A stretch of 64,000 nt of DNA, taken from the NCBI GenBank assembly GCA_963970005.1, contig CAXAMN010004113.1:1021049-1085048 (forward strand). Direction: 5' to 3'. Both the position numbers and the translations under genes were made by a program. Shown here piece by piece: positions 53,873-64,000 of the stretch (its first letter is position 1; each line of letters starts with the position of its first letter). The notes below the pieces were generated by a model, which saw nothing but the letters and a program-made list of their open reading frames with translations, was not told the DNA's origin and did not search any database. The stretch is from Durusdinium trenchii (taxonomy: Eukaryota; Sar; Dinophyceae; Suessiales; Symbiodiniaceae).

Positions 53873-56800
53873 GTCCTCCGACCTCCCCCAGGTGGGTCCT
53901 GGAACCCCCAGGTGGTTCCTCCAGGTCCCTTGGAGCTGCGGAAGCGCATCAGCCACGCCTATGAGTTCACCTCCGTGGGCCGTCGCAACCGCTTCCGCCT
54001 GCACGAGGGTGGCGCGGGTGGACACCGGGGGGGAGACTGGGAGAATGACCCAAGGTTGGGAGGTTTAGGTTGCACACAGGCCTTCAAGGAATCAAAGATT
54101 GTGTCTTGCACCTGGGTACACCCTGGTTAGTGTAGTCTCCAATGTGATAGGCAGCCTTTTAAGGTTCAATGCCGTTTGGCGTCCACGAGGAGAGGATGAC
54201 CTAAGGAGGTGAAGGACGGAAGTAAGATGCTGTGCACTTGAGATGGATTGAGATGGTCAATTATGGTCAATTTTCCTTCGTGACCCCCCCCCTCATGACC
54301 CCAGGACTTCTGGGTTGCGGATGGTTGGGGTTTTAATTCAGCTCTCTTGAGCCTCGCATAGCCTTGCCAGGTCAGAAGATCATCCCGAAGACAGCGGGCA
54401 TGGTCTACAAAGCATCCCAACACTTCCAACGGGTGCCGGACTCAGAGATGGATAATGCTCAGAGCCTACATGAGGAACTCATACATTGTATATAATATAT
54501 GACTATACAAATATATACAGTATATATATATAGATCACTTTATATTGCATACATGGAGTGTTTGGGATGGATATGGCAGATGCTTCCTCACATTTTCGGT
54601 GCAGAGTAGGACATAGAACACCAGCCTCGTCTTCAATTTACCAGCTTCTTCAGACCTTTCAATTGAAGTTTTCTACACGTGTCCTTGAATGGGCCTCACT
54701 TGTGGCCTGCTGGCCAGGGTGTAGAGTCACTTTGAAGCAACAGCCATGTCCAATCATCATGTACTCGAACCAGCATCCTTCAGCCTCCTGCAGGTCTCCT
54801 CTAGAGGGTTGTTGAGGGTGGGGCCTCAATTGGCATGTAGAGGTCGGGTGCTGGTAGATGTGGAGCTCCACCTCCGCTCCAGAATTCCTCTCACCAATCT
54901 CCCAAGATTCATGACTTGTTATATTACTTATTACTTCTATTTAAAGGTTGCAATTTTAATTTTTGAAGACCCAGCTAGGGGGGTTGATCCTGAGCCCGAT
55001 AAACTTTAAATCTGCAGGCGCGGATCTATCGAGGTCAGTGGGGAGCCTCAGGGGAACCTATCGCCGGTGGAGCTGGGGGATCCCTGACTCCCATGTGAAG
55101 ACCGACCCGCCATGGGACTGACCCTTAGACACATCTCAAAACGTACACCTCAATGTATATCCCTAGACCTCCAGTCGTACCTTCTGAGAAGGTGTTTGGG
55201 GTGGGTTTGGAGGGTCCAAATAATACCTTCTGACTCCTCAGGTGCTTGGAGGTGTAGGGTATAGCCCGTTCGGAGCGTCTTTGTTCCTAACATAATGATC
55301 AACCGGTCAATGGTTCCAGTCGGATCAATCCAGTTGACATTGCAAGATCATGATCAATCATTCATGATCAATCCTGATTGGGATTCCAACAAAATCCAGT
55401 TGGATCCAAGCGGAATCGGTCAGAAGGTGAGTGGAGGTAGTAGTGGAGGTGTCTCGAGTCAGATGCTTGCGCATTCGGCTCAGATGCCGGGACACCATGG
55501 ACAATGGACTCGTTGTAGCTTGTGGCTTGGGGATACGGAAGCGCCTATACTACTTTGCTCTTTGGATGGAGGACATCTAGCACCACATTTCACCCAATTC
55601 TTATATTTATTGTCAGTTCAAGGACGCCCTAGGAGGCGGTTGACAACCCCAAAAGAGCGTCAGGTGGTATACGGCATATTGGGGCAGAAATATGGAAGAA
55701 ATCCTGCACCACCCTGATATGCACAAGGTTTTGCAACACTTCGAGGCAGTGAGGAACAATGAGAAACATGTATCCGGATATATCAATACCGCTAGCATCC
55801 GCTGTGAAACCGTTTGGAGGGTGCGGATCAACACAATTTTTGATAATGTGATCTTTGGACAGGGTTCGTCTCCAGGGGTGCCCTCCGCTTGGTTTAGATT
55901 CGGAAGCCTTGTTTCTGGCGAATGCTCAGCACTTGGGGATTAGCATCGCTTCTTGTTCCGTGCGTAGCGATGCCCGGGTTCCGTACGTAGCGATGCCAGG
56001 AGCTACGTGCGTAGCGCCTTGTTCCTAGTGTCTCGCCTGTCAGGCCCCCTGCCTTGCGGCGTGGATGGCACACTCCGGACATCTCCAGGTGAGGTGGACC
56101 GAAGAGTGGTCCGAGCTGAGCTGGAGCGGGAAGACATGGTGGTCTTTGATGCCTTTGGTGCTTTTCAGAAGACAGCCAGCCTGGGGAAGATAGAATGTGA
56201 ACATATTGAGCCAACCCATAAACATGGCCAGCTTTCTTTGGTATTGTTTGATTTTCGATGATTTTCGCGTAGTAACTATAGTATTCTGCACCGTATTTAC
56301 TCGGACATACTCAGACGGCTACAGGAATTATGGATGTTCACGGTCCAAATTGGCCATGAAGTGGATCTGGTGGAAAGACGTGCTGGGGATTTATACTGGG
56401 ATGCGCTGAGTCCCCAGATGCGCCCTCACCGGGTGTCCTTTGAACGACTTAAGCCAGATTCTAGGCCGCTAGAGACATGCGGATCGCAGGTCATTTGAGG
56501 TTGACAATATGTTGACATGCTTGAATAGGACCCATTCAGAGAGGGAACATGTGGGAACAGACCCTGGGAACATGAGGGAGCCGTTGAAACAGCAATACGA
56601 ACTGCCTGGGGACACGTCTCCACGGTTGGACGTGCGTGCGCGCACGCATGTGTTGTTGAAAGACACGTCAGGCATTGCAGCCGTGAGTTCAGCTGGAGCC
56701 CGAGACACTTTGTGTGGAAGATTGTGGAAGTTCATGGAAGTTCCACTTCTGACTTTCCCTCAATGAAGAGCCGTGATCCAACATGATTCGATTCGCTTGA

Positions 56801-59186
56801 ACATCCATATTTGGCCATTCTGATGGCCTCAAGGCGAGACAGGGTTGGTGGGTGAGGCGAAGCAGGGTTGGCCTCCACAGTGCGAAACAGCATTCTGGAA
56901 CAACGGGATGCTTAGCTGTCGTGAACGTTCTGTAGGGAACCGGTTGACATGGCACAGATGCTGTTTTTTCTTCCCGCGCTGTCGTTGACAGCGCTGTTTG
57001 GACTATATGGGGCTCATTTGGAACTGATGTATGTTAATGCTTTTACTATGCGTAGTGTACTGCATTACTTTTTCGAGCCCGCAACATGCTCGCAACATAT
57101 TACGAATGGGTTTAACAACATTAGAACATGATAAAGATGATCTCCCAAGTTCCATCCACCTTTTTGCAGTCCAGTCCTTCTTTTCCGCCGTGCCGGCTCG
57201 TGCCGGGCGAGGCCCATAACTGTTTGGGGGGGTCAACCAGGGTCAACCACGGGCATAGCACCGCAGAGGCCTTGAACATATGGATCCTTCGCCGTGAGCT
57301 GAGTGGTTTCCTTCGAAGATGTGAGATGCAGCGTTGGACAGGGAGGGCTTCCTGGAAGTGGTCAATTCTTTTGGCTGTTGGTTTCACACTGTGTCGTTAT
57401 CTAGGTTGGTCTTTTATAAACAATCTCTCGAATTATTCTGGTGCCATTTATTTGGACGTAGCCGCAAACCTGGTTGCCTCATGACTCAGCAAGAGTCCAA
57501 GAATATCAATTTATATATCAAACTATGAAGCTACCTTCGGTTCCCCAGTTCTCCACGTAAGCCAGGTTCTTCGACCGAACTTGGTTACCCCAGTTTGAGG
57601 TCACGAACGACCCCAGTTAAAGGTCACTGGATGGGACTCCGGTCTTGGAAGAAGCTGGACCATGATGGTCTCACAGAGTGTCAACGGATGTCTCATGGAG
57701 GTATGACTTGACGTGAAACCAACCTCGCACGCGTTGGGAGAAATCGAGGCCTGATCATCGAGGACTCAGGCGCCAGACGAAGCGGCGAAACGGACGTGCG
57801 ATGGCTCCTTCTTGGGTGACCAAAAGGAACACGAACCGCTTACACTTACACTCCCTGACATGATCATGGCAAGTGGAGTGGGTTCACCACCTGTGCGGTA
57901 TTCGGATTGCATGGTCCTCTTCGGACTTCGGGGCTGTTTGCTATCCATGTAACATCATGTAACCATGGATGTTTCCAAAGAGTGTAAGAAAATGTCAGAA
58001 ACAACAGGAGAGGAACGGTCTTTCCGGTTGACGGACGTGCCTTCGCTTCTTTCCTCCGAGCCCGTAAACCACTCCGATGGACTCCGATGGTGTCCCTTCG
58101 CCTCGTCGACGACGCGTCGGCCCACGGCATTGGACGGTTGTGTGGGGATATATGGGGCAGGGCACCATGCCGTGCTGCTTACCTGCAGACATCTTCAAGA
58201 CGTCCAATATGTAACAGGTAGCAGTTAGCAGGGTGCTCTGTGTAGTTGAAGCCTGGCTAGACCTTGGAAGGATTTCCTGGGGCCCTGCAGGCAGTCCGAA
58301 GGTCGGCACTTTGTCACAAGAATTGAACTTTGCAAGCTTGGCAGCATCCCGCATTCCCGAATGGTCTCAACATATCTCAGCGATGATTATGCATGCCAAA
58401 CCCCATGTCTCAAAAAATAGAACACCACAGACCACTCTTTACACCCAGGTCAGAACTTGACGACCCCGCCCCCCCCTCCGCAAAAAAGCGAGGCCTCCCA
58501 TGCTACAGCGTGGTTGGCACACACCTGACATCTCTCGGCATCCCAGCAGAGACTTCAGCCCGGCCACCCAATGGCCTCGTGGAGTCGTACTCACCGGGGG
58601 TTTTCCATCGTGGTGAGTGTTGGTGACCGATCGAAGGCATGATGCCTTGTTAACCCCTCTTGCAATTATTGATATTGGATGTAAGACATTTTTTTGGGGG
58701 GAGCTGATTGAACACACTGTATAGAAGTGTCATCAAAAGGTTGAAAGGGGTTGCCAGATGCGCAAGATTTTGCCTTGTGGAATTTGCAGGAAGATCTGAG
58801 ATTGGCTTATATGCATTTCCAAAGTAAACCTCCGCAAAGCATGACCATGCCTGCTTCATGGACATGTTTTACTGCAAGCCGACGAAAAACCTCCTCAGCT
58901 GCATCAGTGATTCAGTGATATCGGTCTTTTTGACTGAATGCCCAGCCAGAGGCGACCTGAACAACCTGAGCCAACTGCCACATGTTGATTCAGTCCCACA
59001 ATTCCACTGGTGAGGGTCAACACTCTAGATGCTGCCTGGCCCCGAAAAATGAAGCAAGACAGAAGAAAGGGAAGCACAGAGGAAAAGCTGGCCTCAAGGC
59101 GCCCTTTTCCGGAGGAGGAGTGACACTCCAGGACAGGACCATGGTAGAGACCTTTGAGACGTTTAGATCGCTCTACAAACCGGGTG
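53848..59186 (+). CDS. Unidentified multi-exon gene, plus strand
   Basis: A chain of plus-strand segments with AG acceptors, G-initial donors, matching phases where adjacent, and protein-like composition, but no family I recognise. It starts MYQLNPQMG at 53848, then PLELRKRISHAYEFTSVGRR (53925-54008) and QKIIPKTAGMVYKASQHFQR (54371 onward), all in phase. Further segments: a 45-nt exon (56044-56088), a 165-nt exon (56325-56489) in phase with it, and weaker ones at 57269-57320, 58291-58375, 58509-58612, 58840-58920 and 59132-59186. The first three exons and the 56044/56325 pair are the best supported. It may be one gene or two. Confidence 0.5.
53925..54008 (+). CDS. Unidentified gene, exon 2
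   Basis: Reads PLELRKRISHAYEFTSVGRR then NRFRLHEG, with nearly all codons ending in G or C. Donor GT at 54009, phase 1. Confidence 0.65.
54371..54427 (+). CDS. Unidentified gene, exon 3
   Basis: Acceptor CAG at 54368-54370; reads QKIIPKTAGMVYKASQHFQR. The frame stays open to a TAA near 54493, so the 3' boundary is uncertain. Confidence 0.6.
55161..55260. mobile_element. MITE-like element, diverged copy
   Basis: Bounded by CCCTAGACCTCCAGTCGTAC and GGAGGTGTAGGG, with a GGTTTGGAGGGTCC core as in the 31480 and 37615 copies. It lies within the unidentified gene. Confidence 0.6.
56044..56088 (+). CDS. Unidentified gene, 45-nt exon
   Basis: Reads APCLAAWMAHSGHLQ between a CAG acceptor and a GTGAGG donor at 56089, phase 0 on both sides. 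Confidence 0.5.
56325..56489 (+). CDS. Unidentified gene, 165-nt exon
   Basis: Begins ELWMFTVQIGHEVDLVERRA after a CAG and ends ETCGSQ before GT at 56490, phase 0 on both sides, in phase with the exon at 56044. Confidence 0.55.
58291..58375 (+). CDS. Unidentified gene, candidate exon
   Basis: Acceptor CAG at 58288-58290; reads QSEGRHFVTRIELCKLGSIP then HSRMVSTYL. The 3' boundary is uncertain. Confidence 0.45.
58509..58612 (+). CDS. Unidentified gene, candidate exon
   Basis: Reads VVGTHLTSLGIPAETSARPP then NGLVESYSPGVFHR and ends at a canonical GTGAGT donor at 58613. Confidence 0.45.
58840..58920 (+). CDS. Unidentified gene, candidate exon
   Basis: Acceptor AG at 58838-58839; reads HDHACFMDMFYCKPTKNLLS and on. 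The end is placed before a GT near 58917-58921; no family recognised. Confidence 0.4.
59132..59186 (+). CDS. Unidentified gene, candidate exon
   Basis: Acceptor CAG at 59129-59131; reads DRTMVETFETFRSLYKPG. Donor GT at 59187, phase 1. Confidence 0.4.
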
Positions 59187-62100
59187 GTTTTCACTTCCAT
59201 GTTAGTGTCACCGGACGCACGAGGGACACACAATAAAGGTGGTGATCCAGGTGTTCGTTCCTTCGGTTCGACGTCCGCCTCGAGACCGTGGAGGTTCGGG
59301 CTGATCCACGAGCCGCCTCCGTTCAGCTGCTTCCGGGTCCGAGGCCTGGAGCAAATCTGAGGGAGCGCCAGGCACGGTGGGAGGGGGGGCGTTTGGGGCC
59401 CCGGACGAGTGAATGAAGCATCCGGGACGAAGCAGGTGTTTGGGGGTCCAAAGTCAAACCGGACCACTGGGTGAAGACGCTATCACCACCTGTCTTGGGC
59501 CTACAGGATCAGTGACCCACAGTCTCACCATGTCTAAGCGCATATCTAAGCATCATCCAGATTTCAGGGTGGCCTGAAAAAACACCAATTCGGGTGGGGG
59601 AATTGTTCATCGAATGCACGTTCCCGAGGACACAGAGTGCTTTGAACTGTTCGCCGGTTCGCCCTTTGCTCTCCAGCCGTCGTGCTTTGACTCGCGCCGG
59701 CTGAACTTGCAGGTGAAGGAGCCTATGCCGTGATGGCATGGGCCACGTGTTCTGTTTTTCTGAATAGAATTGGGTGTCAGTCTGGGCACCCAGTTGTATG
59801 GCAGGAGCTAGGCAGCTGAGCTGGTAGGGAGCATGAAAGAGATCACCGCCGAGAAACATGGGCCATAGGGATCAGTGCCGGAGGTGCGCACTCGCAGAAT
59901 CAGGCAGGGTTAGACTCACAATGCAGCTAATCATAGACGAAGGAGAAAACATGAGAACACCTGAATAAAAAGGCACCTCTTCAAGATGGTCCCCCCCGAA
60001 AAGCGTCAGGTTTGCTGTGTCAAAAAGATATGTTCCCTGCCGAAGCCACTAGGAGCTTACTTTTGCTGTGTTCTTGTGGCTGTTGCTCGACCACGAATGC
60101 CCCCGATTGCTGCGGAGCCACGAATCCTTCCCCGGGTTCATGGCCAATCGGCAACGAAAATCGAAGGTGTGCTTAAGCAGACTGCATGGTCGGAAGCAGG
60201 GCAAATGCCGCGCTCCTTTTGGGTACCCAATGTGGGTTGCTCCATGATGGGAGGACCAGCAGGGCGTGAACACGCCACACGGAGGCTGAGGTCCGAAGTA
60301 AATCGAAAGAATGGCCCAAGGAGGGCAGGAGCCAAGGTCCCGTGTGAGCTGCCACTTAGGATAAAGGGGGACCCGACTTAGGACTTAGGATGTTTGGTAT
60401 AAGAAGGATGTCCCACACAAATACCATCAACTACTAGCTGCTTGGTTGGTTTGGGATGGTTTGGGCTGACTTTGCCATGTGTTTTCCTTTTCAGATTAGT
60501 TAGTTCCTTGCAGCAGCGGGCTCCTGGATCAATTCAACTTGAATCGTTCTGGACTTGATTTGACCTTACTTGGCCACGTGGAAAAATGGCACCCAAAACC
60601 ACCTGGGGAAGACCACCCGCTAGTCATGAATTGACTTTTGGCCATGGACGAACTTCCGAGACCTTCCCAGCTTGCATTCGGAGCCCCCAAAATGCCCAAC
60701 TGCCCCAAGGAGTCCAAGGAGGAACCCAGGGCTTGGATGGAATATCCTGCTGATGCTTGCTCAAATCCAATGGAGTCCTCATGTTTGGTGATCGGATCTC
60801 ACGCTGGATCTCACGCTGTGGATCTCGCCCTTGGTGCACATCAATTCGTTCGATGTGGCACGAGTCTTTTGGGGAATCGTCCAGCATTTTCGCCGCGGGA
60901 GAGACTGACGCCCAGCTGCCTGGGTGATGTTGTTCACGCGGGAAAAAGGAAGATGGAAGATGCACTCCTTTGGAGTTGTGCTTGTATGTGCTACTGTAGT
61001 TCTTTTGTTCTTTGGTGTGTGTGTGTGTTTGTGTTCTTTTTGAAGTTGGTTTGGGGGTGGGTGAACTGGAACATTGCCTATTGCACAAGACAAGAAGTCA
61101 CTAGATACCTGTCACAGCCAGCTACATGATGAGATCCTTCAGTGGGCCGCATAGATGTTCAACGTGTCATCAGTTCTTCCAAAAACACTATATATATAAT
61201 TAGTGCACATGGCTGGGGGCCTTTGTTGTTTGAGACTTGCGAGGGGTGAAATGGGTTGAACGCCATCAGAGCAGCTCAGAGCTGGTAGAGGGTGCTGATT
61301 CATGTTAAACAAAGAATCTGGTTGAACATGATTTCTCATAAGTCACTCAACTATTAACCATATGCACGTTAACAGACCAAGGGGGGAGTTGGGCCATGGG
61401 GCTCTTATTCTACACCTCCTTTTGGTCTTTAAACTGTTCCAACGCAAGGGGGGTGGCCATTTGCAGCGGAAATGCTGGTGTCTTCCGTGGTCCTCTTCGT
61501 GCTTGGACTGAGAATTGCATAGTGAATTGCATATACGCTCGTGATGTGAGCAACAATTCCACCGCAAAACATATATATAAACACATAGTGTATATATGTC
61601 ATTTGCACGGAGCATCTCAAAGCGTTCAACTACTGAGGCTGGCATAGGATAGAACTCATGAGCTGAAGGCTGCTCGAAGACGTGAACCATGGAGAGTTAC
61701 ATGCGGCATGTGCAGAGCGGCAGCACGCTTTCTCCGTCCAAGGCTTTGCATGTGGAGCTCAGCCCTTTTTAGCCATAGTACTCAATGCAGTATGTGTTTT
61801 TTCTCCACTGCCATGTGCCCAATTCACGAATTCGCGCACCTGCTGGCTTCTTTGAAGCCTCGCTCATCACATGGTCACATGGACTCTATAGTCTAAATAG
61901 TGAAGGTTGCCGATCAAGGTCAAGCGACGCAAGTTTGTTCTTCTTGTTTTTCTTGGACCATTCGCCCCCCGGGGTGCAAGCTTACATTTCTTCATGCGTC
62001 TTCTGAATTTGCAATGGATTGCTCCCGGGCTTACCCTGGTGGCTTTGTGCAACTGTATAAAGGGAGGGCTCTTGCAAGATGCACCAACAGACCCCATGGA

Positions 62101-63300
62101 TCAAGACCTGCTTGGTGCCTCAAAGTGAAATAAGTGGTTCCGTGCGCAAACGCGCATGTTTGCGCGTGTTTCTTTTCTGCGGTGGGGAAGAACCTCGATA
62201 ACTGGTGCGGCCTGGCGGATGTTCAATAGTAAACTTGCTCAAAAATGGACGTACATGGATCAAGTCAAATTCAATGTCCTCATCTCATTGGAGGAGGCAG
62301 TCTTTTGTTGTTTCGGGTGCTGCGACCGGCTTTGGGACACACGCCTGTTGCAAGGTGGAGCCGTAAGCAACAGGTGGACCTGGCCATTTCTTCAGCATGA
62401 CATAGCTTCGCAGAAGGCATCCTGCAGGTCACCCTCGACCTGAATAGTCGTCATTTGGGTAGTCAATCGAAGAGATCCTTGGATCCTTTTGTGCGATTGC
62501 TGGTGTTCAGTATGCTTCCAGCTCCTCACCTTAGAAGAGATTGGAAGCAACACAGTGCTTCCATCATCGCAACACTGTTGATGAATCAAGAAAGACATCT
62601 CAGAGAGGTTTCAATCCAAACTTTGTTTTTTGTTGGACAGTCGACGTAGATGGCACCATGCACAAGAGAGGTTTCAGCTGCCCTACCCAAACTTTACCTT
62701 CCTAGCCGCTAGCCCTGGTCTTGAATCATCTTGAATCAACGACAGTGGGAACTTCTGTTCAACCTTCCGAATTTTGGGCCAGCAATTTTTAAGTATGTCA
62801 AAGTCAAGAGGAACCTGTCAAGAAAAACAGCTTGGACTCAGAACTTTTGCACTCCTGAAATCAACAGTGTCGATCAAAGTGGAGTTGACCACCTGTTTGG
62901 TATTCGGTTTTCATGGTCATCCGAAATCGGGGCCATGCTATCCAGGGAGTGTGCCGGAACAAAACACATAGCTATATTGGGAACTTATTCCGAGACCGTT
63001 GGAAGTTCCAAGACCGTCCACTTCGACTTGTGGACAGGTGGAACTCCCGTGCTCCACGTACTCCTGGAGCGATGAACACCCCATGGGGGCAATCAAAGAG
63101 AAGAAAGCCGGAGCGACCAGCCGATGGGGTGTTCGACCATGCTTCAATCCGTTGGTCTTTTGGTCTAAATCGTCAAGGGAGGGCGCGATTTCATTTGGGG
63201 GGGGAGAAGGTTGATTTTGTTGAGTGAATCCCAGACACTCCAGGTATGGCAGCGGTATGGCATACAGTACCTCCATCGACCCCTGACACCACCCAAAGGT
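59187..63300. other. No gene supported
   Basis: Open frames such as 59986-60381 and 60638-61129 show no family motif and no coherent splice context. A repeat containing CACCTGTTTGGTATTCGG at 62888 recurs, diverged, near 13997 and 57888. Confidence 0.35.
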
Positions 63301-63400
63301 CCCTAGGGCTCCTGGCCCATACCCTCAGGTTCGGTGGTTAGGACCCCCCTGGCACCCACCATCACCATCTTCGAAAGGGAGGGGGCGGCCAGGAGCCCAA
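63301..63400. mobile_element. MITE-like element, reverse-oriented copy
   Basis: Starts CCCTAGGGCTCC and contains the reverse of the GGTGCCAGGGGGGTC and TTTCGAAGATGG core seen at 17029 and 63446. The right end is truncated. Confidence 0.65.
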
Positions 63401-63445
63401 ATGGGTGTATATATACAAATATGGCAGTCCCACGGAGTGTTTGAG

Positions 63446-63541
63446 CCCTAGGGCTCCAACCACCTCCGTTTCGAAGATGGTTGGGGTGGGTGCCAGGGGG
63501 GTCGAATACCACCTTCTGAGGATATGGTTGGAGCCCTAGGG
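63446..63541. mobile_element. MITE-like element with CCCTAGGG ends
   Basis: CCCTAGGGCTCCAACCA at the left and TGGTTGGAGCCCTAGGG at the right are perfect inverted repeats. Very close to the copy at 17029-17122, suggesting recent activity. Confidence 0.85.
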
Positions 63542-64000
63542 GAGCATCATTTCTTGGATTCGCTTCTCCGTGGGTCTCCGCGACTCGCAGTGCCCACGCG
63601 GAGCTATGTCGAAGGCGCCTAGACCTCGCCGAAGGTCGTGACTTCCTCGCGGGCCTTCCGGACGGGGAGGCAGGGTCGTAGATGGAGCAGCTCGGTTTGT
63701 CGGTTGGGTCAGTGAAGTTGGGTCACCTGACCTGGAAAAAACCGCAGAACCCATCAGAACGCATGCTTTGTGGCTGTCAGATGCCACTGGCAAATACTGG
63801 CAACACGACGGTACGAGATTTCTGGAAAGATCAGCTTCGAGTTCGGAAGACAGCTCTCCCCAGGCTGTTTGGGTTCCTTGGGTCCTGCAGAATGCCAAGC
63901 TCCAGCCCACTTCCCTGCATCTCAACGTTTGATGGTCTAACAGCTTGGTTTGGTCTAACAACTTAGTCCTGGATCTGGATGCTGCTATTTCTACGGTCCC
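63542..64000. other. No gene supported
   Basis: Mixed sequence at the window edge. Open frames on both strands lack recognisable domains. Confidence 0.35.

Noticed and set aside
1..64000. tRNA, rRNA, CRISPR or bacterial operon features
   Set aside because: None seen. Tandem repeats here lack the regular unique spacers of CRISPR arrays, and no tRNA arm pattern was noticed by eye.

Overview
This window looks like nuclear DNA of a dinoflagellate, probably a symbiodiniacean-type alga; the genus cannot be fixed from the sequence. The reasons are that genes are cut into many short exons by long repeat-rich introns, introns mostly begin with GC or GA rather than GT and end in AG followed by G, all recognisable exons lie on the plus strand, and the introns are full of short inverted-repeat elements and microsatellites. 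I saw no rRNA, tRNA, CRISPR array or prokaryotic operon.

Layout. (1) 1-18.8 kb is mostly repeats, with two or three weak candidate exons at 0.67-1.8 kb, a purine-rich tandem array at 2.7-2.95 kb and a triplet microsatellite enclosed by an inverted repeat at 14.2 kb. (2) From about 18.9 to 52.5 kb runs a calcium-dependent protein kinase (CDPK). Its glycine loop is at 18.9 kb, the rest of the kinase core at 21.4-27.0 kb, the end of the kinase domain at 42.9-43.2 kb, the junction segment at 43.6 and 47.3 kb, and three readable EF-hands at 48.6-52.5 kb. (3) Inside the 16-kb CDPK intron (26975-42945), on the same strand, sits a complete-looking gene for UTP15, a WD40 protein of the small-subunit processome (27778-41247). 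Fourteen exons chain in phase for 417 codons, followed by a C-terminal exon whose frame is broken by a 7-bp tandem duplication. (4) The last CDPK intron (49988-52430) carries decayed transposase-like frames and an assembly gap of ten N, and is bounded by a perfect 13-bp direct repeat. (5) From 53.8 to about 59.2 kb is a third plus-strand multi-exon gene that I could not identify. (6) The remainder to 64 kb is repeats, including three inverted-repeat elements near 63.3-63.5 kb.

The two identified genes have unrelated jobs, calcium signalling and ribosome biogenesis. They share a locus because one is nested in the other, not because they form a pathway. Exon boundaries were found by matching protein-family continuity, codon phase and AG acceptors by eye. 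No alignment or transcript evidence was available.
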